From an uncultured Clostridia bacterium (GTDB lineage: Bacteria; Bacillota; Clostridia; Christensenellales; HGM11417), in assembly GCA_944332455.1 (NCBI GenBank), contig CALVJY010000002.1:1-64000 (forward strand): DNA of 64,000 bases. The letters are read 5' to 3'. Both the position numbers and the translations under genes were made by a program. Below, one piece after another: positions 44,067 to 52,956 of this stretch (its first letter is position 1; each line of letters starts with the position of its first letter). Under the pieces are notes generated by a model. It did not search any database. It was not told where the DNA came from and worked only from the letters and a program-made list of their open reading frames with translations.

Positions 44067-45224
44067 TCAAAACTTTTCCCCGCACTCGGGGCAGAACTTG
44101 GCCCCCTCTTTGACCTGGGCGCCGCACTTGGGGCAGGTCTTCTTGGCGGGTTCGTCCGCCATTTTGTTTCCGCACTCGGGACAGAACTTGGCGGAGGCCC
44201 GCACCTCGGCCCCGCACTTGGCGCACTTGACGGTGGCATTCATCTTGCCGCCGCACTCGGGACAGAATTTGGCTCCCTTGCGCACCTGCGCGCCGCACTT
44301 GGGGCAGGGCTGGGTCTCCGCGGCGGGCGCTGCGGGAGCGGGCGCGGCAGCCTGGCTCATGCCCTGGGCAAAGTTCTGGGCAAAGACGTTGCCCACGCCC
44401 AGGCCGGCGCCCAGGCCCATGCCGGCGCCAGCCAGGCCGTTGCCCTCGTTCTGGGCGGCGTCCCGGATGGCGTGCGCGGTCTGGTACTGCATGAAGGCCC
44501 CCATCTTGTCCCCCATGACCCCCATGGAGGTCCGGGTGTCCATCATCTTTTCCACTTCCTCGGGCAGCGAGACGTTCTCCACGATCATGTTGACCAGCTG
44601 GAGGCCCATCTTCTGGAAGTCGGCGTTGCTGTGCTCGGTGACCGCCGCCGAAATTTCCCGGTACTGGGTGGCCAGATCGAGGGCGGGGATCTTGAGCTCG
44701 GCGATGGTGTCGGAGATGTTCTGGATGAGGATAGATTTCAGATAGTCGGTGATGTCCTTGGTCTCGAAGGTGGAATTGGTCCCGAACAGCTCCTTCAGGA
44801 AGGTGGCGGGATCGTCCACCCGGAAGGAGAACTTGCCGTAGCCCCGGATGCGGATCATGCCGAAGTCGGCGTCCCGCATCATGATGGGATTGACCGTCCC
44901 CCACTTCTGATCGGTGAACTGCTTGGTGTTGATGAAGTAGACCTCGGCCTTGAAGGGGGAATCGAAGCCGTACTTCCAGGACATGATCTTTGTCAGCACC
45001 GGCATGTTGTCGGTGCTCAGCTTGTAGTAGCCGGGCTGGAAGATGTCGGCGATCTGGCCCTTGTTGACAAAGATGGCCACCTGCGACTCCCTCACGGTGA
45101 GGGCGGAACCCATCATGATCTCCGTGTTGGGCTGCATGGGGAACTTGTAGACCAGCAGATCCTTGCTGTCGTCCGTCCACTCGATGACCTTCAGAAGCTG
45201 GGATTTGATGAAATTGAATACCAT
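44067..45224 (-). CDS. SPFH-domain protein with three zinc ribbons
   Basis: 385 residues with AAGGAGAAAATC. Residues ~20-290 form an SPFH/virion-core-like domain (DDSKDLLVYKFPMQPNTEIM, MRDADFGMIRIRGYGKFSFR). An Ala/Pro linker follows, then three zinc ribbons of the form CPKCGAQVRKGAKFCPECGG, CAKCGAEVRASAKFCPECGN, CPKCGAQVKEGAKFCPECGE. The ribbons look like recent duplications. Possible partner of the zinc-ribbon membrane protein at 41556. Role unknown. Confidence 0.88.
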   Translation of the reverse strand: MVFNFIKSQLLKVIEWTDDSKDLLVYKFPMQPNTEIMMGSALTVRESQVAIFVNKGQIADIFQPGYYKLSTDNMPVLTKIMSWKYGFDSPFKAEVYFINTKQFTDQKWGTVNPIMMRDADFGMIRIRGYGKFSFRVDDPATFLKELFGTNSTFETKDITDYLKSILIQNISDTIAELKIPALDLATQYREISAAVTEHSNADFQKMGLQLVNMIVENVSLPEEVEKMMDTRTSMGVMGDKMGAFMQYQTAHAIRDAAQNEGNGLAGAGMGLGAGLGVGNVFAQNFAQGMSQAAAPAPAAPAAETQPCPKCGAQVRKGAKFCPECGGKMNATVKCAKCGAEVRASAKFCPECGNKMADEPAKKTCPKCGAQVKEGAKFCPECGEKF

Positions 45225-45350
45225 GATTTTCTCCTTTTCGGGCTGCCGGGTCGGCCTCCCTCCGCATATTTTTTAGGGGTGAAAAGCGCGTTTCCCTCTA
45301 TTTCTAAACCGTTTTTCCCCCTTTTAAACCGGATCCGGGCCAAAACCCGC

Positions 45351-46289
45351 CTAGATCAGCAGGGCGGCCAGCGGAATGGTGACCACCGACAGCAGCGAAT
45401 TGACCAGCATGGTGCGGGCGGCCAGGCCGCCGTCGCAGCCGTGGGTGTGGCAGAGCGCCATGATGATGGAGGCGCTGGGCATGGCCATCAGCAGCACCAT
45501 GGCCCCCTTGACCAAAGGGTCGATGCCGAACGGCAGCATCAGCGCGAACATCAGCAGGGGGCTGATGACCAGCTTCAGCAGGGCCACGCCGTACACCTTC
45601 CGGTCGCTGAACAGGGTCTTGAAGGGAATGTCCGCCAGCCGCAGGCCCATGATCAGCATGGAGACCGGGGTGGCCATGTTCCCCAGCAGGTCGATGCCCT
45701 GGGCCACCGGGGCGCACAGCTCCCACAGGTCTACCCGGAAGAAGAACAGGGGCAGGGCGATGATCAGGGTGATGCAGGCGGGATTTAAAAGGGCGCTTTT
45801 GAAGCTGATCGTGGAAGTGTCCCCGGTCAGCAGCCAGATCCCCAGCGTCCACACCAGCAGATTGAAGGTGACCAGAAAGACGGCGGCGTAGATAATGGCC
45901 TCGGGGTTGTCCGGAAAGAGCAGCTTCAGGACCGGGATCCCCATAAAGCCGCAGTTGGAAAAGACCGAAGTGAACATCAGCACCCCGCTCTGGGAGAGGG
46001 GCAGCCGATTTTTCAGGAACATCAGCCGCACCAGCAGGAGCATCAGGGCCTGGGCGAGCAGGGAAAACAGGGTGCAGAGGCCGATGTTGCCCAGAAGAGC
46101 GGGCTCGTAGGTCACGTTCAGAAAAGCCGACAGGGTGATGAAGGGCTGGTTGACGTAGATCAGCACGGCGGAAAAGGCCGCCACCGCGCTCTCCCCCACC
46201 ATCTTCCTCTTTTTGAGGAGATAGCCGGGCAGGCAGAGGCAGACCAGCACCAGCACGTTGATCAGCACGTCAAAAAAATTAAGGTTCAT
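45351..46289 (-). CDS. AEC-family transporter
   Basis: 312 residues, about ten membrane helices (NVLVLVCLCLPGYLLKKRKM, VLIYVNQPFITLSAFLNVTY). The auxin-efflux-carrier (AEC) family in bacteria mainly exports or imports organic acids such as malate; the substrate here cannot be inferred. Its ATG lies inside the last codons of the PHP gene (overlap of 11 bases), so the two genes form one operon. Confidence 0.9.
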   Translation of the reverse strand: MNLNFFDVLINVLVLVCLCLPGYLLKKRKMVGESAVAAFSAVLIYVNQPFITLSAFLNVTYEPALLGNIGLCTLFSLLAQALMLLLVRLMFLKNRLPLSQSGVLMFTSVFSNCGFMGIPVLKLLFPDNPEAIIYAAVFLVTFNLLVWTLGIWLLTGDTSTISFKSALLNPACITLIIALPLFFFRVDLWELCAPVAQGIDLLGNMATPVSMLIMGLRLADIPFKTLFSDRKVYGVALLKLVISPLLMFALMLPFGIDPLVKGAMVLLMAMPSASIIMALCHTHGCDGGLAARTMLVNSLLSVVTIPLAALLI

Positions 46290-47037
46290 GCTCCTCCTCG
46301 CGGTTGACGGTCAGGCAGACGGTCTTGGGGGGCCGGGACAAAAGCGCCTCGGGCAGCCCGATCTCGTAGCGGCCGGCCCGGATCTCCTCGGCCAGTTCGG
46401 GGGCGGAGGCCACTTTCCTTTGGGTCTCGATCCAGGCTCTGCCCTGGTCGCCCTCCTGATGGAAGTCGTCCCCGGCCAGGGGGATCAGGCCGAATTCTTT
46501 GACCCAGCACTCGGCCAGGGCGTTGTGGGACTGATGCCGGACGTTGGCGTTGAAGACCTCGGCCCCGTGCAAAAACAGGGGGGATCCCGGCCGGCTGCGC
46601 CCCCGGAAGGGGTGGGCCTGGTACATGAGGATGCCGCTCCTGTCCAGCAGCTCGAAACATTCCTCCTGCCGCAGCTCGTACAGGCGGGGATGGGCCAGAA
46701 TGAAGTCCTCGGTCAGGCCGCAGCACAGAAATTCACAGACGGGATAGCCGATGCCCGGCTCGTTGTAGGGGGCCAGATTGAGCTCCATGCCCAGCATGAC
46801 GCAGAGGCCCAGCTTTTCGCCCGCCGCTTTGACCCGGCGGTAGCCGTCCAGCCAGAAGTCGACCTTGCACTCCTCGGAGCCTTCGGGATAGTAGTCCTCG
46901 AACAGATAGGAAATAAAGTGATCGGTGACCATCAGGCCGTCAAAGCCCGCCTGACGGTAGAGTTCGGCGATCCGCTCCGGCTGAACGCAGGCGCAGGGGC
47001 TACGGCCGGCCGTGTGGCAGTGCAAGCCGATTTTCAT
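46279..47037 (-). CDS. PHP-domain phosphoesterase-like protein
   Basis: 252 residues. GLHCHTAGRSPCACVQPERI, GLMVTDHF and the later YQAHPFRGRSRP and GDDFHQ segments provide the His/Asp metal ligands of PHP enzymes. Too different from histidinol phosphatase (the one at 59461) to assign a substrate. Co-transcribed with the AEC transporter. A promoter lies ~290 bases upstream, giving a long leader. Confidence 0.88.
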   Translation of the reverse strand: MKIGLHCHTAGRSPCACVQPERIAELYRQAGFDGLMVTDHFISYLFEDYYPEGSEECKVDFWLDGYRRVKAAGEKLGLCVMLGMELNLAPYNEPGIGYPVCEFLCCGLTEDFILAHPRLYELRQEECFELLDRSGILMYQAHPFRGRSRPGSPLFLHGAEVFNANVRHQSHNALAECWVKEFGLIPLAGDDFHQEGDQGRAWIETQRKVASAPELAEEIRAGRYEIGLPEALLSRPPKTVCLTVNREEEHEP

Positions 47038-47094
47038 GAAAATGACCTCGCGGTAAAAAAATTGAAGACGAAAAGAGAAAAAACCCCGATTTTG

Positions 47095-47124
47095 TTGCCA
47101 AACCCCGCCGATTGGGGGTATAAT
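47095..47124 (+). promoter_or_regulatory. Candidate sigma-A promoter for lplA
   Basis: TTGCCA, 18-base spacer, TATAAT. TSS near 47131, about 250 bases before the lplA ATG. Confidence 0.65.
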
Positions 47125-47332
47125 ATTGGGGTTGGGCGCAGTGCGCCTTCAACGGCCGGCGCCCGGCCGCGGAAGATACCGGAACAGGCGGCCGATCCGA
47201 ACGTCACGGACGCTCTGTCCCGTCCGGCGGGAGCCGCTCCCCCGCTTCCCGCCCCTTTGGGCGAGGCGATCGCAGGGTCTGCCCCGGCTCAGGGAGGGGC
47301 CGCACGGGCAGACTCGCTGTCTGAACTCTCTT

Positions 47333-47361
47333 ATTATACCACCATTACGGGCAAAAAACAA
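47333..47361 (-). promoter_or_regulatory. Candidate sigma-A promoter for the PHP-AEC operon
   Basis: TTGTTT (47361-47356), 17-base spacer, TATAAT (47338-47333). TSS near 47327, so its leader overlaps the lplA leader in antisense over about 200 bases. Confidence 0.65.
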
Positions 47362-47378
47362 TTAAAATCGAGGCGCCT

Positions 47379-48368
47379 ATGAACAGAATCGTGCTCACCG
47401 ACCTCACGGACCCCTTTGCCAACCTGGCTCTTGAAGAACTCCTGTTCGAGAGTTCCTTTCCGGACATGACCTTTTTCCTCTGGCAGAACAGCCGGACGGT
47501 GGTGATCGGCCGCAGCCAGAACGCCTACCGGGAGTGCCGGGTGGAAGAACTGGAGGGCGCGGGCGGACACCTGGCCCGACGGGCCAGCGGGGGCGGCGCG
47601 GTCTACCACCACCTGGGCAACCTGAACTTTACCTTCTGCTGTCCCGAGCCCCTCTTCGACCTGGAGCGGCAGTTTTCCGTGCTGCTGAGGGCCGTCCGGA
47701 CGCTGGGCGTGGAGGCTGCCTTTTCGGGGCGGAACGACCTGACCGCGGGAGGCCGGAAGTTTTCGGGCAACGCCTTCCGCCACGCCCGGGGCCGGGCCAT
47801 GCACCACGGCACCTTGCTGGTCAACGAGAACATGGACGATCTGGGCCGCTACCTGAACGTGGACCCCGCCAAGATGGCCTCCAAGGGGGTGCAGTCGGTC
47901 CGGGCCAGGGTGGTCAATCTGGCCTCCCTTGATCCGGACATCGACATTCCAAAGCTCAGGGAGGCCCTTATGACGGCCTTCCGGGCCGAATACGGGGAGG
48001 CCGATCTTTTGACCGAGGCCGACTTTGCCGGACCCGAGCTGGCGGCCAAGACCGAAAAATACGCTTCCTGGGCCTGGCGGATGGGCGAAAATCCGGCCTT
48101 TGACCTCCGGCTGGAGCGGCGCTTCCCCTTCGGCAGTCTGGAGGTGCTGCTGCAGGTCTCGGGATCGGTCATCCGCGCGGCCTCCGTCTTTTCGGACATG
48201 CTGGATCCCGATTTTCCCGCCGCCCTGGCCGGCCGGCTGAGCGGCTGTCCCTTTTCCTCCGAGGCCGTGCGCCGGGCCGCGGAAGATCTGACGCCCCCCG
48301 AGATCGCCCGGGAGACCGCCGATTTTCTGGCGGAGGCGCTGGCCTCTCCCCCGACCGCCGGGACCTGA
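47379..48368 (+). CDS. lplA: Lipoate-protein ligase
   Basis: 329 residues. Attaches lipoate to the E2/H subunits via lipoyl-AMP. RRASGGGAVYHHLGNLNFTF and AGGRKFSGNAF (catalytic Lys) are the LplA signatures. The C-terminal accessory domain is present (RFPFGSLEVLLQVSG), so the enzyme can do both half reactions. No strong ribosome site; AAATCGAGGCGCCT is the best. Cytoplasmic. Confidence 0.93.
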   Translation: MNRIVLTDLTDPFANLALEELLFESSFPDMTFFLWQNSRTVVIGRSQNAYRECRVEELEGAGGHLARRASGGGAVYHHLGNLNFTFCCPEPLFDLERQFSVLLRAVRTLGVEAAFSGRNDLTAGGRKFSGNAFRHARGRAMHHGTLLVNENMDDLGRYLNVDPAKMASKGVQSVRARVVNLASLDPDIDIPKLREALMTAFRAEYGEADLLTEADFAGPELAAKTEKYASWAWRMGENPAFDLRLERRFPFGSLEVLLQVSGSVIRAASVFSDMLDPDFPAALAGRLSGCPFSSEAVRRAAEDLTPPEIARETADFLAEALASPPTAGT

Positions 48369-48524
48369 AGCCCTGACGGGCGAGGCCCTTTAACCTGGGC
48401 CTTATAAAAGAGATTGACGGGATCGCCGACTTTTGCGTCCGCCCTGACGGCTCTTTGAACATCTTTCCGGCGGCCGGGACGGGATTTTCCTCAAAAAACG
48501 ATACGAACGAAAACGGATGGGAAT

Positions 48525-49688
48525 ATGAACATGGATCAGAAAAAAAGCGAACTTTCCAAAGACAGCCTGCCCGCTGGCCTTCCGGAAGAGCCGCAGGGGC
48601 TGCCGACTGAGCGGGCGGCCGGCGAGGAAGTTCGCTCCGCCAGCCCGGAGGGAACCGGGGAACAGCCCGAAACGCCCGACGGAGCCCAAATAGAGGCTGG
48701 ACCCGAGCCGGAAAAGAGCGCGTCGGGCGAAGAGCACGATTTATCAGCCAGGCAAGCGGAAGGTCCCGCCCCGTCCGCGCAGGCAGCCGTCGCAGGATCG
48801 GAGGGCGGCATGACCAAAGCGGAGGCCCTGAAGCGGACAAGAGCCGCCCTCTTCAAGCGGGAGGCCAAGCGCTATGCCTTTATGCTGCTCGGCTGCATCC
48901 TGTACGCCAGCAGCTTCCACGCCTTTCTGACCCCGCACAAGATCGTGGCCGGCGGAGTGTCGGGACTGGCCTCCATCTTCTACCTGACCCTGGGCTGGCC
49001 GGTGGGTCTGATGAACATCCTCATCAACATCCCCATCCTGATCCTGGGACTCAAGGTCAAGGGCTGGGCCTTCATCCTCCGCTGTCTGATCACCACCGTC
49101 TGTCTGGGGCTCTTCACCGACCTGTTCGCCGTCCTCCCCTCTATCACCGACAACGCCCTGCTGGCGGCCATGTACGGCGGCATTCTCCAGGGGCTGGGCA
49201 TCGGCCTGTTCATCAAGTACGAGGTCTCCAGCGGGGGCACCGAACTGCTGGGCCGGATCTCCCAGCACTTCCTCCCCGTCGGCAGCATTCCCTTTCACGT
49301 GGCTTTCTGGGACGGCCTGGTGGTGGTCGCCGGCTCCATCGTCATGAAGAACCCCGAAAACATCCTCTACGCCCTGATCATCATCTTCATCAGCGCCAGG
49401 CTCTCCGACCTGGTGGTCACCGGCCTCAACAAGGCCAAGCTGTGCTACATCATCACCGAGCGCTCGGAGGAACTTTCGGCCTTCCTGCTCACGCACAGCC
49501 CCCGGGGGGTCACCCTGCTGGAGGGCAAGGGCATGTACACCCGCCAGCCCAAAGGAGTCCTGCTGACCTGCGTCAAGACCAATCAGCTCTCCTTCCTGCG
49601 CACCGCCGTCAAGGAGATCGACCCCCAGGCCTTCGTCATCGTCAGCGACGCCAACGAAGTCTACGGCAAGGGCTTTTACCAGATGTAA
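48525..49688 (+). CDS. YitT-family membrane protein with acidic N-terminal tail
   Basis: 387 residues if begun at ATG 48525 (GGATGGG upstream). The last ~285 are a YitT/DUF161 domain with five or six membrane helices (RYAFMLLGCILYASSFHAFL, SSGGTELLGRISQHF) and a C-terminal DUF2179 domain (GVTLLEGKGMYTRQPKGVLL). The first ~95 residues are Pro/Glu/Gly-rich and unstructured. An internal ATG at 48810 with GGAGGG could be the true start. Function of the family is unknown. Confidence 0.88.
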   Translation: MNMDQKKSELSKDSLPAGLPEEPQGLPTERAAGEEVRSASPEGTGEQPETPDGAQIEAGPEPEKSASGEEHDLSARQAEGPAPSAQAAVAGSEGGMTKAEALKRTRAALFKREAKRYAFMLLGCILYASSFHAFLTPHKIVAGGVSGLASIFYLTLGWPVGLMNILINIPILILGLKVKGWAFILRCLITTVCLGLFTDLFAVLPSITDNALLAAMYGGILQGLGIGLFIKYEVSSGGTELLGRISQHFLPVGSIPFHVAFWDGLVVVAGSIVMKNPENILYALIIIFISARLSDLVVTGLNKAKLCYIITERSEELSAFLLTHSPRGVTLLEGKGMYTRQPKGVLLTCVKTNQLSFLRTAVKEIDPQAFVIVSDANEVYGKGFYQM

Positions 49689-49738
49689 ACCCGGAGCAGA
49701 GCAGCCGCTCTGCCCGGACATTGAAACCCGGAAACGCA

Positions 49739-49777
49739 AAACGGCGCCCCGCTCAGGCGGGACGCCGTTGTTTTTGG
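49739..49777 (+). terminator. Terminator of the YitT-like gene
   Basis: AACGGCGCCCCGC / GCGGGACGCCGTT stem followed by GTTTTT. The next 150 bases hold degenerate copies of a TGTCAGTTCCGGAG-like unit before the next gene. Confidence 0.85.
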
Positions 49778-49932
49778 TTGTCGTTTGCGCTTGCATGCCC
49801 GAAGATCTGTCGCCCCGGGACATCCGTCACTTCCGGAACCCTTGTCAGTTCCGGAGCCCGTGACAGTTCCATAGCGTCTGCCAGACGGGAGGCTTTTTCG
49901 GTTCCGCAGAGTCTGTCAGGCCGGAGGCTTTG

Positions 49933-50691
49933 TCAGTTCCGGCTGCGGGCAAAGATGCGGGCCAGCAGCTGCAGAATGCGCAGGAAGAGGTAGATCAGGG
50001 TGAGGGTCAGCCCGTAGGCCGCCGTCCACTCGTACTGTTTGTCCAGTCCGTTTTCCACGATGCGGGTTATCTGATCGAAGTCCATCAGCAGCATGAGGGC
50101 AGCGAACACCACCATGACGGCCGAGATGACCAGTCCGAACACGCTGTTGCCGTAGAACAGGTTCCACAGCACCGGCGAGAACAGCGAGACGATCAGGATG
50201 ATGAGGTTGACGGCCACGATGCCGAGCATGGCCGAGATCATGAATTTCCGGAAAAAGCTGCCCACCCGGATGACGCCGGTCCAATAGAGCACGCTCATGA
50301 CGGCGAACACGCCCACGGTGGAGAGCAGGGCGGCAAAGATGATGCCCGAATAGGCCGCCTCGAACAGACAGCACAAAAAGCCCACGGCCAACCCTTCGAA
50401 CACGGCGTAGAGCGAGCCGGTCACCGGCACGGTCCGGGGGGCGAACGAAGCGATCAGCCCGCAGACCAGCGCCCCCACCGTGGAGACGATCATCACGATC
50501 AGCAGGACGTCAAATCCCGCGCCGACCGGATCCTGCATGGCCAGATTGACTCCGGCAAAGCTGGCGATGGCGGCCAGAATGGTCAGCCCCACAAAGTAGA
50601 GGGTCTTTAAGGCGATGCCCTTGTAGCTGGCGGCCTCCTCGCTCTGCCGGGGATAGGCCGCCACCTTGTTCAATGTCGGATTGTTCAGCAT
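49933..50691 (-). CDS. Bax inhibitor-1 / YccA-family membrane protein
   Basis: 252 residues from ATG at 50691 with AAAAGGAGT. Seven membrane helices; YFVGLTILAAIASFAGVNLA opens the domain and GLDKQYEWTAAYGLTLTLIY ends it, the latter with the conserved acidic pair of the pH-gated leak family. Bacterial members such as YetJ conduct calcium or interact with FtsH; which applies here is not visible. Confidence 0.92.
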   Translation of the reverse strand: MLNNPTLNKVAAYPRQSEEAASYKGIALKTLYFVGLTILAAIASFAGVNLAMQDPVGAGFDVLLIVMIVSTVGALVCGLIASFAPRTVPVTGSLYAVFEGLAVGFLCCLFEAAYSGIIFAALLSTVGVFAVMSVLYWTGVIRVGSFFRKFMISAMLGIVAVNLIILIVSLFSPVLWNLFYGNSVFGLVISAVMVVFAALMLLMDFDQITRIVENGLDKQYEWTAAYGLTLTLIYLFLRILQLLARIFARSRN

Positions 50692-50949
50692 AGTACTCCT
50701 TTTGGGCGGGGAGTTCCCGCGTGTCGTTACGAAATTATAAACCCTTTCTCTCCCCTTCAAACATCTTTCCTTCCCCGCCGCGGGCCGCCGCAGGGCGGGA
50801 GACCGGAAGATCTGCGCATGAAAAGGCGCCTGCGTTTCCGGTTCCGGGAACAGGCCCTTTCCGCCGGGACACGGTAATGTTATATTCCTTTCCGGCCCTT
50901 TTTATGCGGCCCTTGCCAAGGCCGGGGCCTTCCGGGGCGCCGGGCAGGG

Positions 50950-51765
50950 CTATCTGCTCTTTTTGCGGGGCTTTCTGGCGTGGGCCGAGGCATACTCGGC
51001 GATGCTCTGCAGGGAGATGCTGCACATGTCGAACACGGCCTGATCGGTGAAAAAGGCGGTGTGCGGAGTTAAGATGACGTTGGGACAGACCCGCACCAGC
51101 ACCACCCCCGGCTTCATCTTGTTCAAACTCTCCTCGTTGACCAGGTGATAGCTGCTCTCGTTGAGGGGGGTGTGGAAGGTCAGCACGTCGCACTCCTTGA
51201 AAAGGGTATCCAGATCGACGTAGCCCTCCACTTCCTTGGCGGGATACAGATCGTAGCACAGGGTCCGGCAGCCGAAGCTCTTCAGAAGCTCCAGCACGCA
51301 CCGCCCGATCCGCCCGGTGCCGATCACCCCCACCGTGCAGCTGCGCAGTTCCCGCCCCCGGATGTTGCGGAGGGAAAAATCCTGCACCCGGTAGCGCTCG
51401 GTGATCATCTCCATCTTCCGTACCGCCATCAGCATGAGCATGACGGCGTATTCGGCCACCGAATGGGGAGAATAGGAGACGTTGCGCACCTCGATGGAAA
51501 ATTCCTTGGCCGCCTCCAGGTCGATGTGATCAAAGCCCACGGTGCGGGTGGACAGCAGCCCCACCCCCACCTTGGACAGGGCCATGCACTCCGCCCGGCC
51601 CACCGGGGTGCCCACGATGGAAATGCCGTCCGCACCCACGGCATAGTGCACCGTTTTGGTGGAAAAGGGCTGCTCCAAGAGTTCGATCTCCAGCCCCAGG
51701 CGCTCGGCCTCTCTCTCGAAAAAGGCCCTTTCGTCCGATCTTACGCTGTACGCCACTGCTTTCAT
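50950..51765 (-). pseudogene. D-2-hydroxyacid dehydrogenase with internal deletion
   Basis: 271 residues where homologues have about 325-330. The N-terminal half is complete (VGVIGTGRIGRCVLELLKSF). The frame then jumps from NKMKPGVVLV straight to RVCPNVILTPHTAFFTDQAV. The ~57 residues normally between, with the catalytic Arg and Glu, are gone, in frame, at about 51083-51098. The catalytic His in LTPHTAF remains. The product should not be a working D-lactate-type dehydrogenase. Start at 51765 with AAGGAGGGTC. Confidence 0.8.
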
Positions 51766-51789
51766 GCCACGACCCTCCTTACTCTTGAT

Positions 51790-52015
51790 TGTCTGTTCCT
51801 GGGCGGCAGGCGGCATCGCCGCCGGGCAATACGCCCACTCGTATGGAGTGGAAAAATGAACTTTATTTCCTGCAATAAGTTTCTGTCGATATGTGCCGCT
51901 TCGCGGCACTTGATATATGGCCTGACGGCCATTCGATATGCAAGGCTCCACTATGCTCGCCTTGCTCGATATGTGCCGTTTCACGGCACGTTTTGGACAG
52001 ACCTCATAACAGAGA
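51790..52015 (+). repeat. Hairpin element family A
   Basis: GCCGGGCAATACGCCCACTC and GTTTCTGTCGATATG precede four different hairpins (GTGCCGC/GCGGCAC, TGGCC/GGCCA, CAAGGC/GCCTTG, GTGCCG/CGGCAC) linked by GATAT, ending TTTTGGACAGAC. Upstream of the dehydrogenase on its strand. Confidence 0.8.
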
Positions 52016-52049
52016 ACTTTGTAGGCTCCTTCCAATTGCTCTTTCCCTC

Positions 52050-52150
52050 AAAGTCTATCCTCGCACCAGGCTTCCAATCTCGTCGTGTCGATGGCGGGGC
52101 GGCTCATTTTCCGCCACCGGCGGAAAATGACGTCTGGCCGGAAAATTTCC
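52050..52150 (+). repeat. Hairpin element family B, short
   Basis: TTCCAATCTCGTCG with GATGGCGG, then CATTTTCCGCC / GGCGGAAAATG stem and ACGTCTGGCCGG. It directly follows the family A element, the same composite order as at 42.7-43.4 kb. Confidence 0.75.
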
Positions 52151-52157
52151 GGAGACT

Positions 52158-52688
52158 TCAATGATAAAGTACATCCTTCAGGAGCTTCTGCATCCGGCCG
52201 CTGGAGAGCCGCCACTCGAAGATCAGGCTGCCCAGAGCGCTGCCCAAAGTCCCGAAGATGATGTCGTCCAGGGTGACCATGTGGCGGAGGGGGATGACGA
52301 ACTGGAGAAACTCCAGGAAGATGGCGGCGCACAGCGCGGCCGCGAACACCCGCCCCACCCCCACGCCCTTCAGCCGGCACTGCATGTTGCCGAAAAAGCC
52401 GAACGGCATGAAGAGGACAAACTGGATGAAGATGCGGAGAGGCATCCGCCAGCTCTCCCCGCCGGACAGGGTGAAAAAGCGGTAAAAGGGCACCAGATCG
52501 ATCTGTTTTTCGGGGACCAGCGCGTCGTCGAAGATGGCATAGCTCAGCAGGATCAGCGCGTACATCAGGATCAGATTGATGTAGACCGTCCGGGCCACGC
52601 CAACGTCGTTGCGCTTGCAGTACCACACGCCGAACAGGATGCTTCCGTAAAAGACAGCCACGCCGAGCGCGGCGGCATATCCGACCAT
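52158..52688 (-). CDS. VanZ-like membrane protein
   Basis: 176 residues with about five membrane helices. IDLVPFYRFF, QFVLFMPFGFFGNMQCRLKG, AIFLEFLQFVIPLRHMVTLD and DIIFGTLGSALGSLIFEW follow the VanZ-like pattern. VanZ was named for teicoplanin resistance, but most family members have no known role. Between the broken dehydrogenase and glyS, transcribed leftward. Confidence 0.9.
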   Translation of the reverse strand: MVGYAAALGVAVFYGSILFGVWYCKRNDVGVARTVYINLILMYALILLSYAIFDDALVPEKQIDLVPFYRFFTLSGGESWRMPLRIFIQFVLFMPFGFFGNMQCRLKGVGVGRVFAAALCAAIFLEFLQFVIPLRHMVTLDDIIFGTLGSALGSLIFEWRLSSGRMQKLLKDVLYH

Positions 52689-52921
52689 CGTTCGCCCTCC
52701 TTTTTTGTCGTTTCTCCTATTTTACCACAAAAGCCGCCGAAGTTCAACAAAAACGGCCCCCTTTCCCCGCTCTTTCCCCAAATCGCGGCCAAATCTCCCC
52801 TTCCCCTCTCCGACGGGCCGAAAGCGGCCGATCTGTCCGGCAAGGCCCCCGCAATCACCGGAAGCCCGGCCGGTCTGAGGGAGATCCCCCTCAGGTTTTG
52901 CGGCCCGGGCCGTCGTTTTGC

Positions 52922-52950
52922 TTTACTTATCGGGCAAATTTGACTATAAT
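52922..52950 (+). promoter_or_regulatory. Sigma-A promoter for glyS
   Basis: TTTACT, 17-base spacer, TATAAT. TSS near 52957, leaving a leader of about 240 bases. 52689-52921 shows nothing else. Confidence 0.75.
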
Positions 52951-52956
52951 AGTATT

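Noticed and set aside
43947-45788. 613-codon plus-strand ORF opposite the SPFH gene
   Set aside because: Antisense shadow with low-complexity Gly/His content; the opposite strand has a clear SPFH/zinc-ribbon protein.
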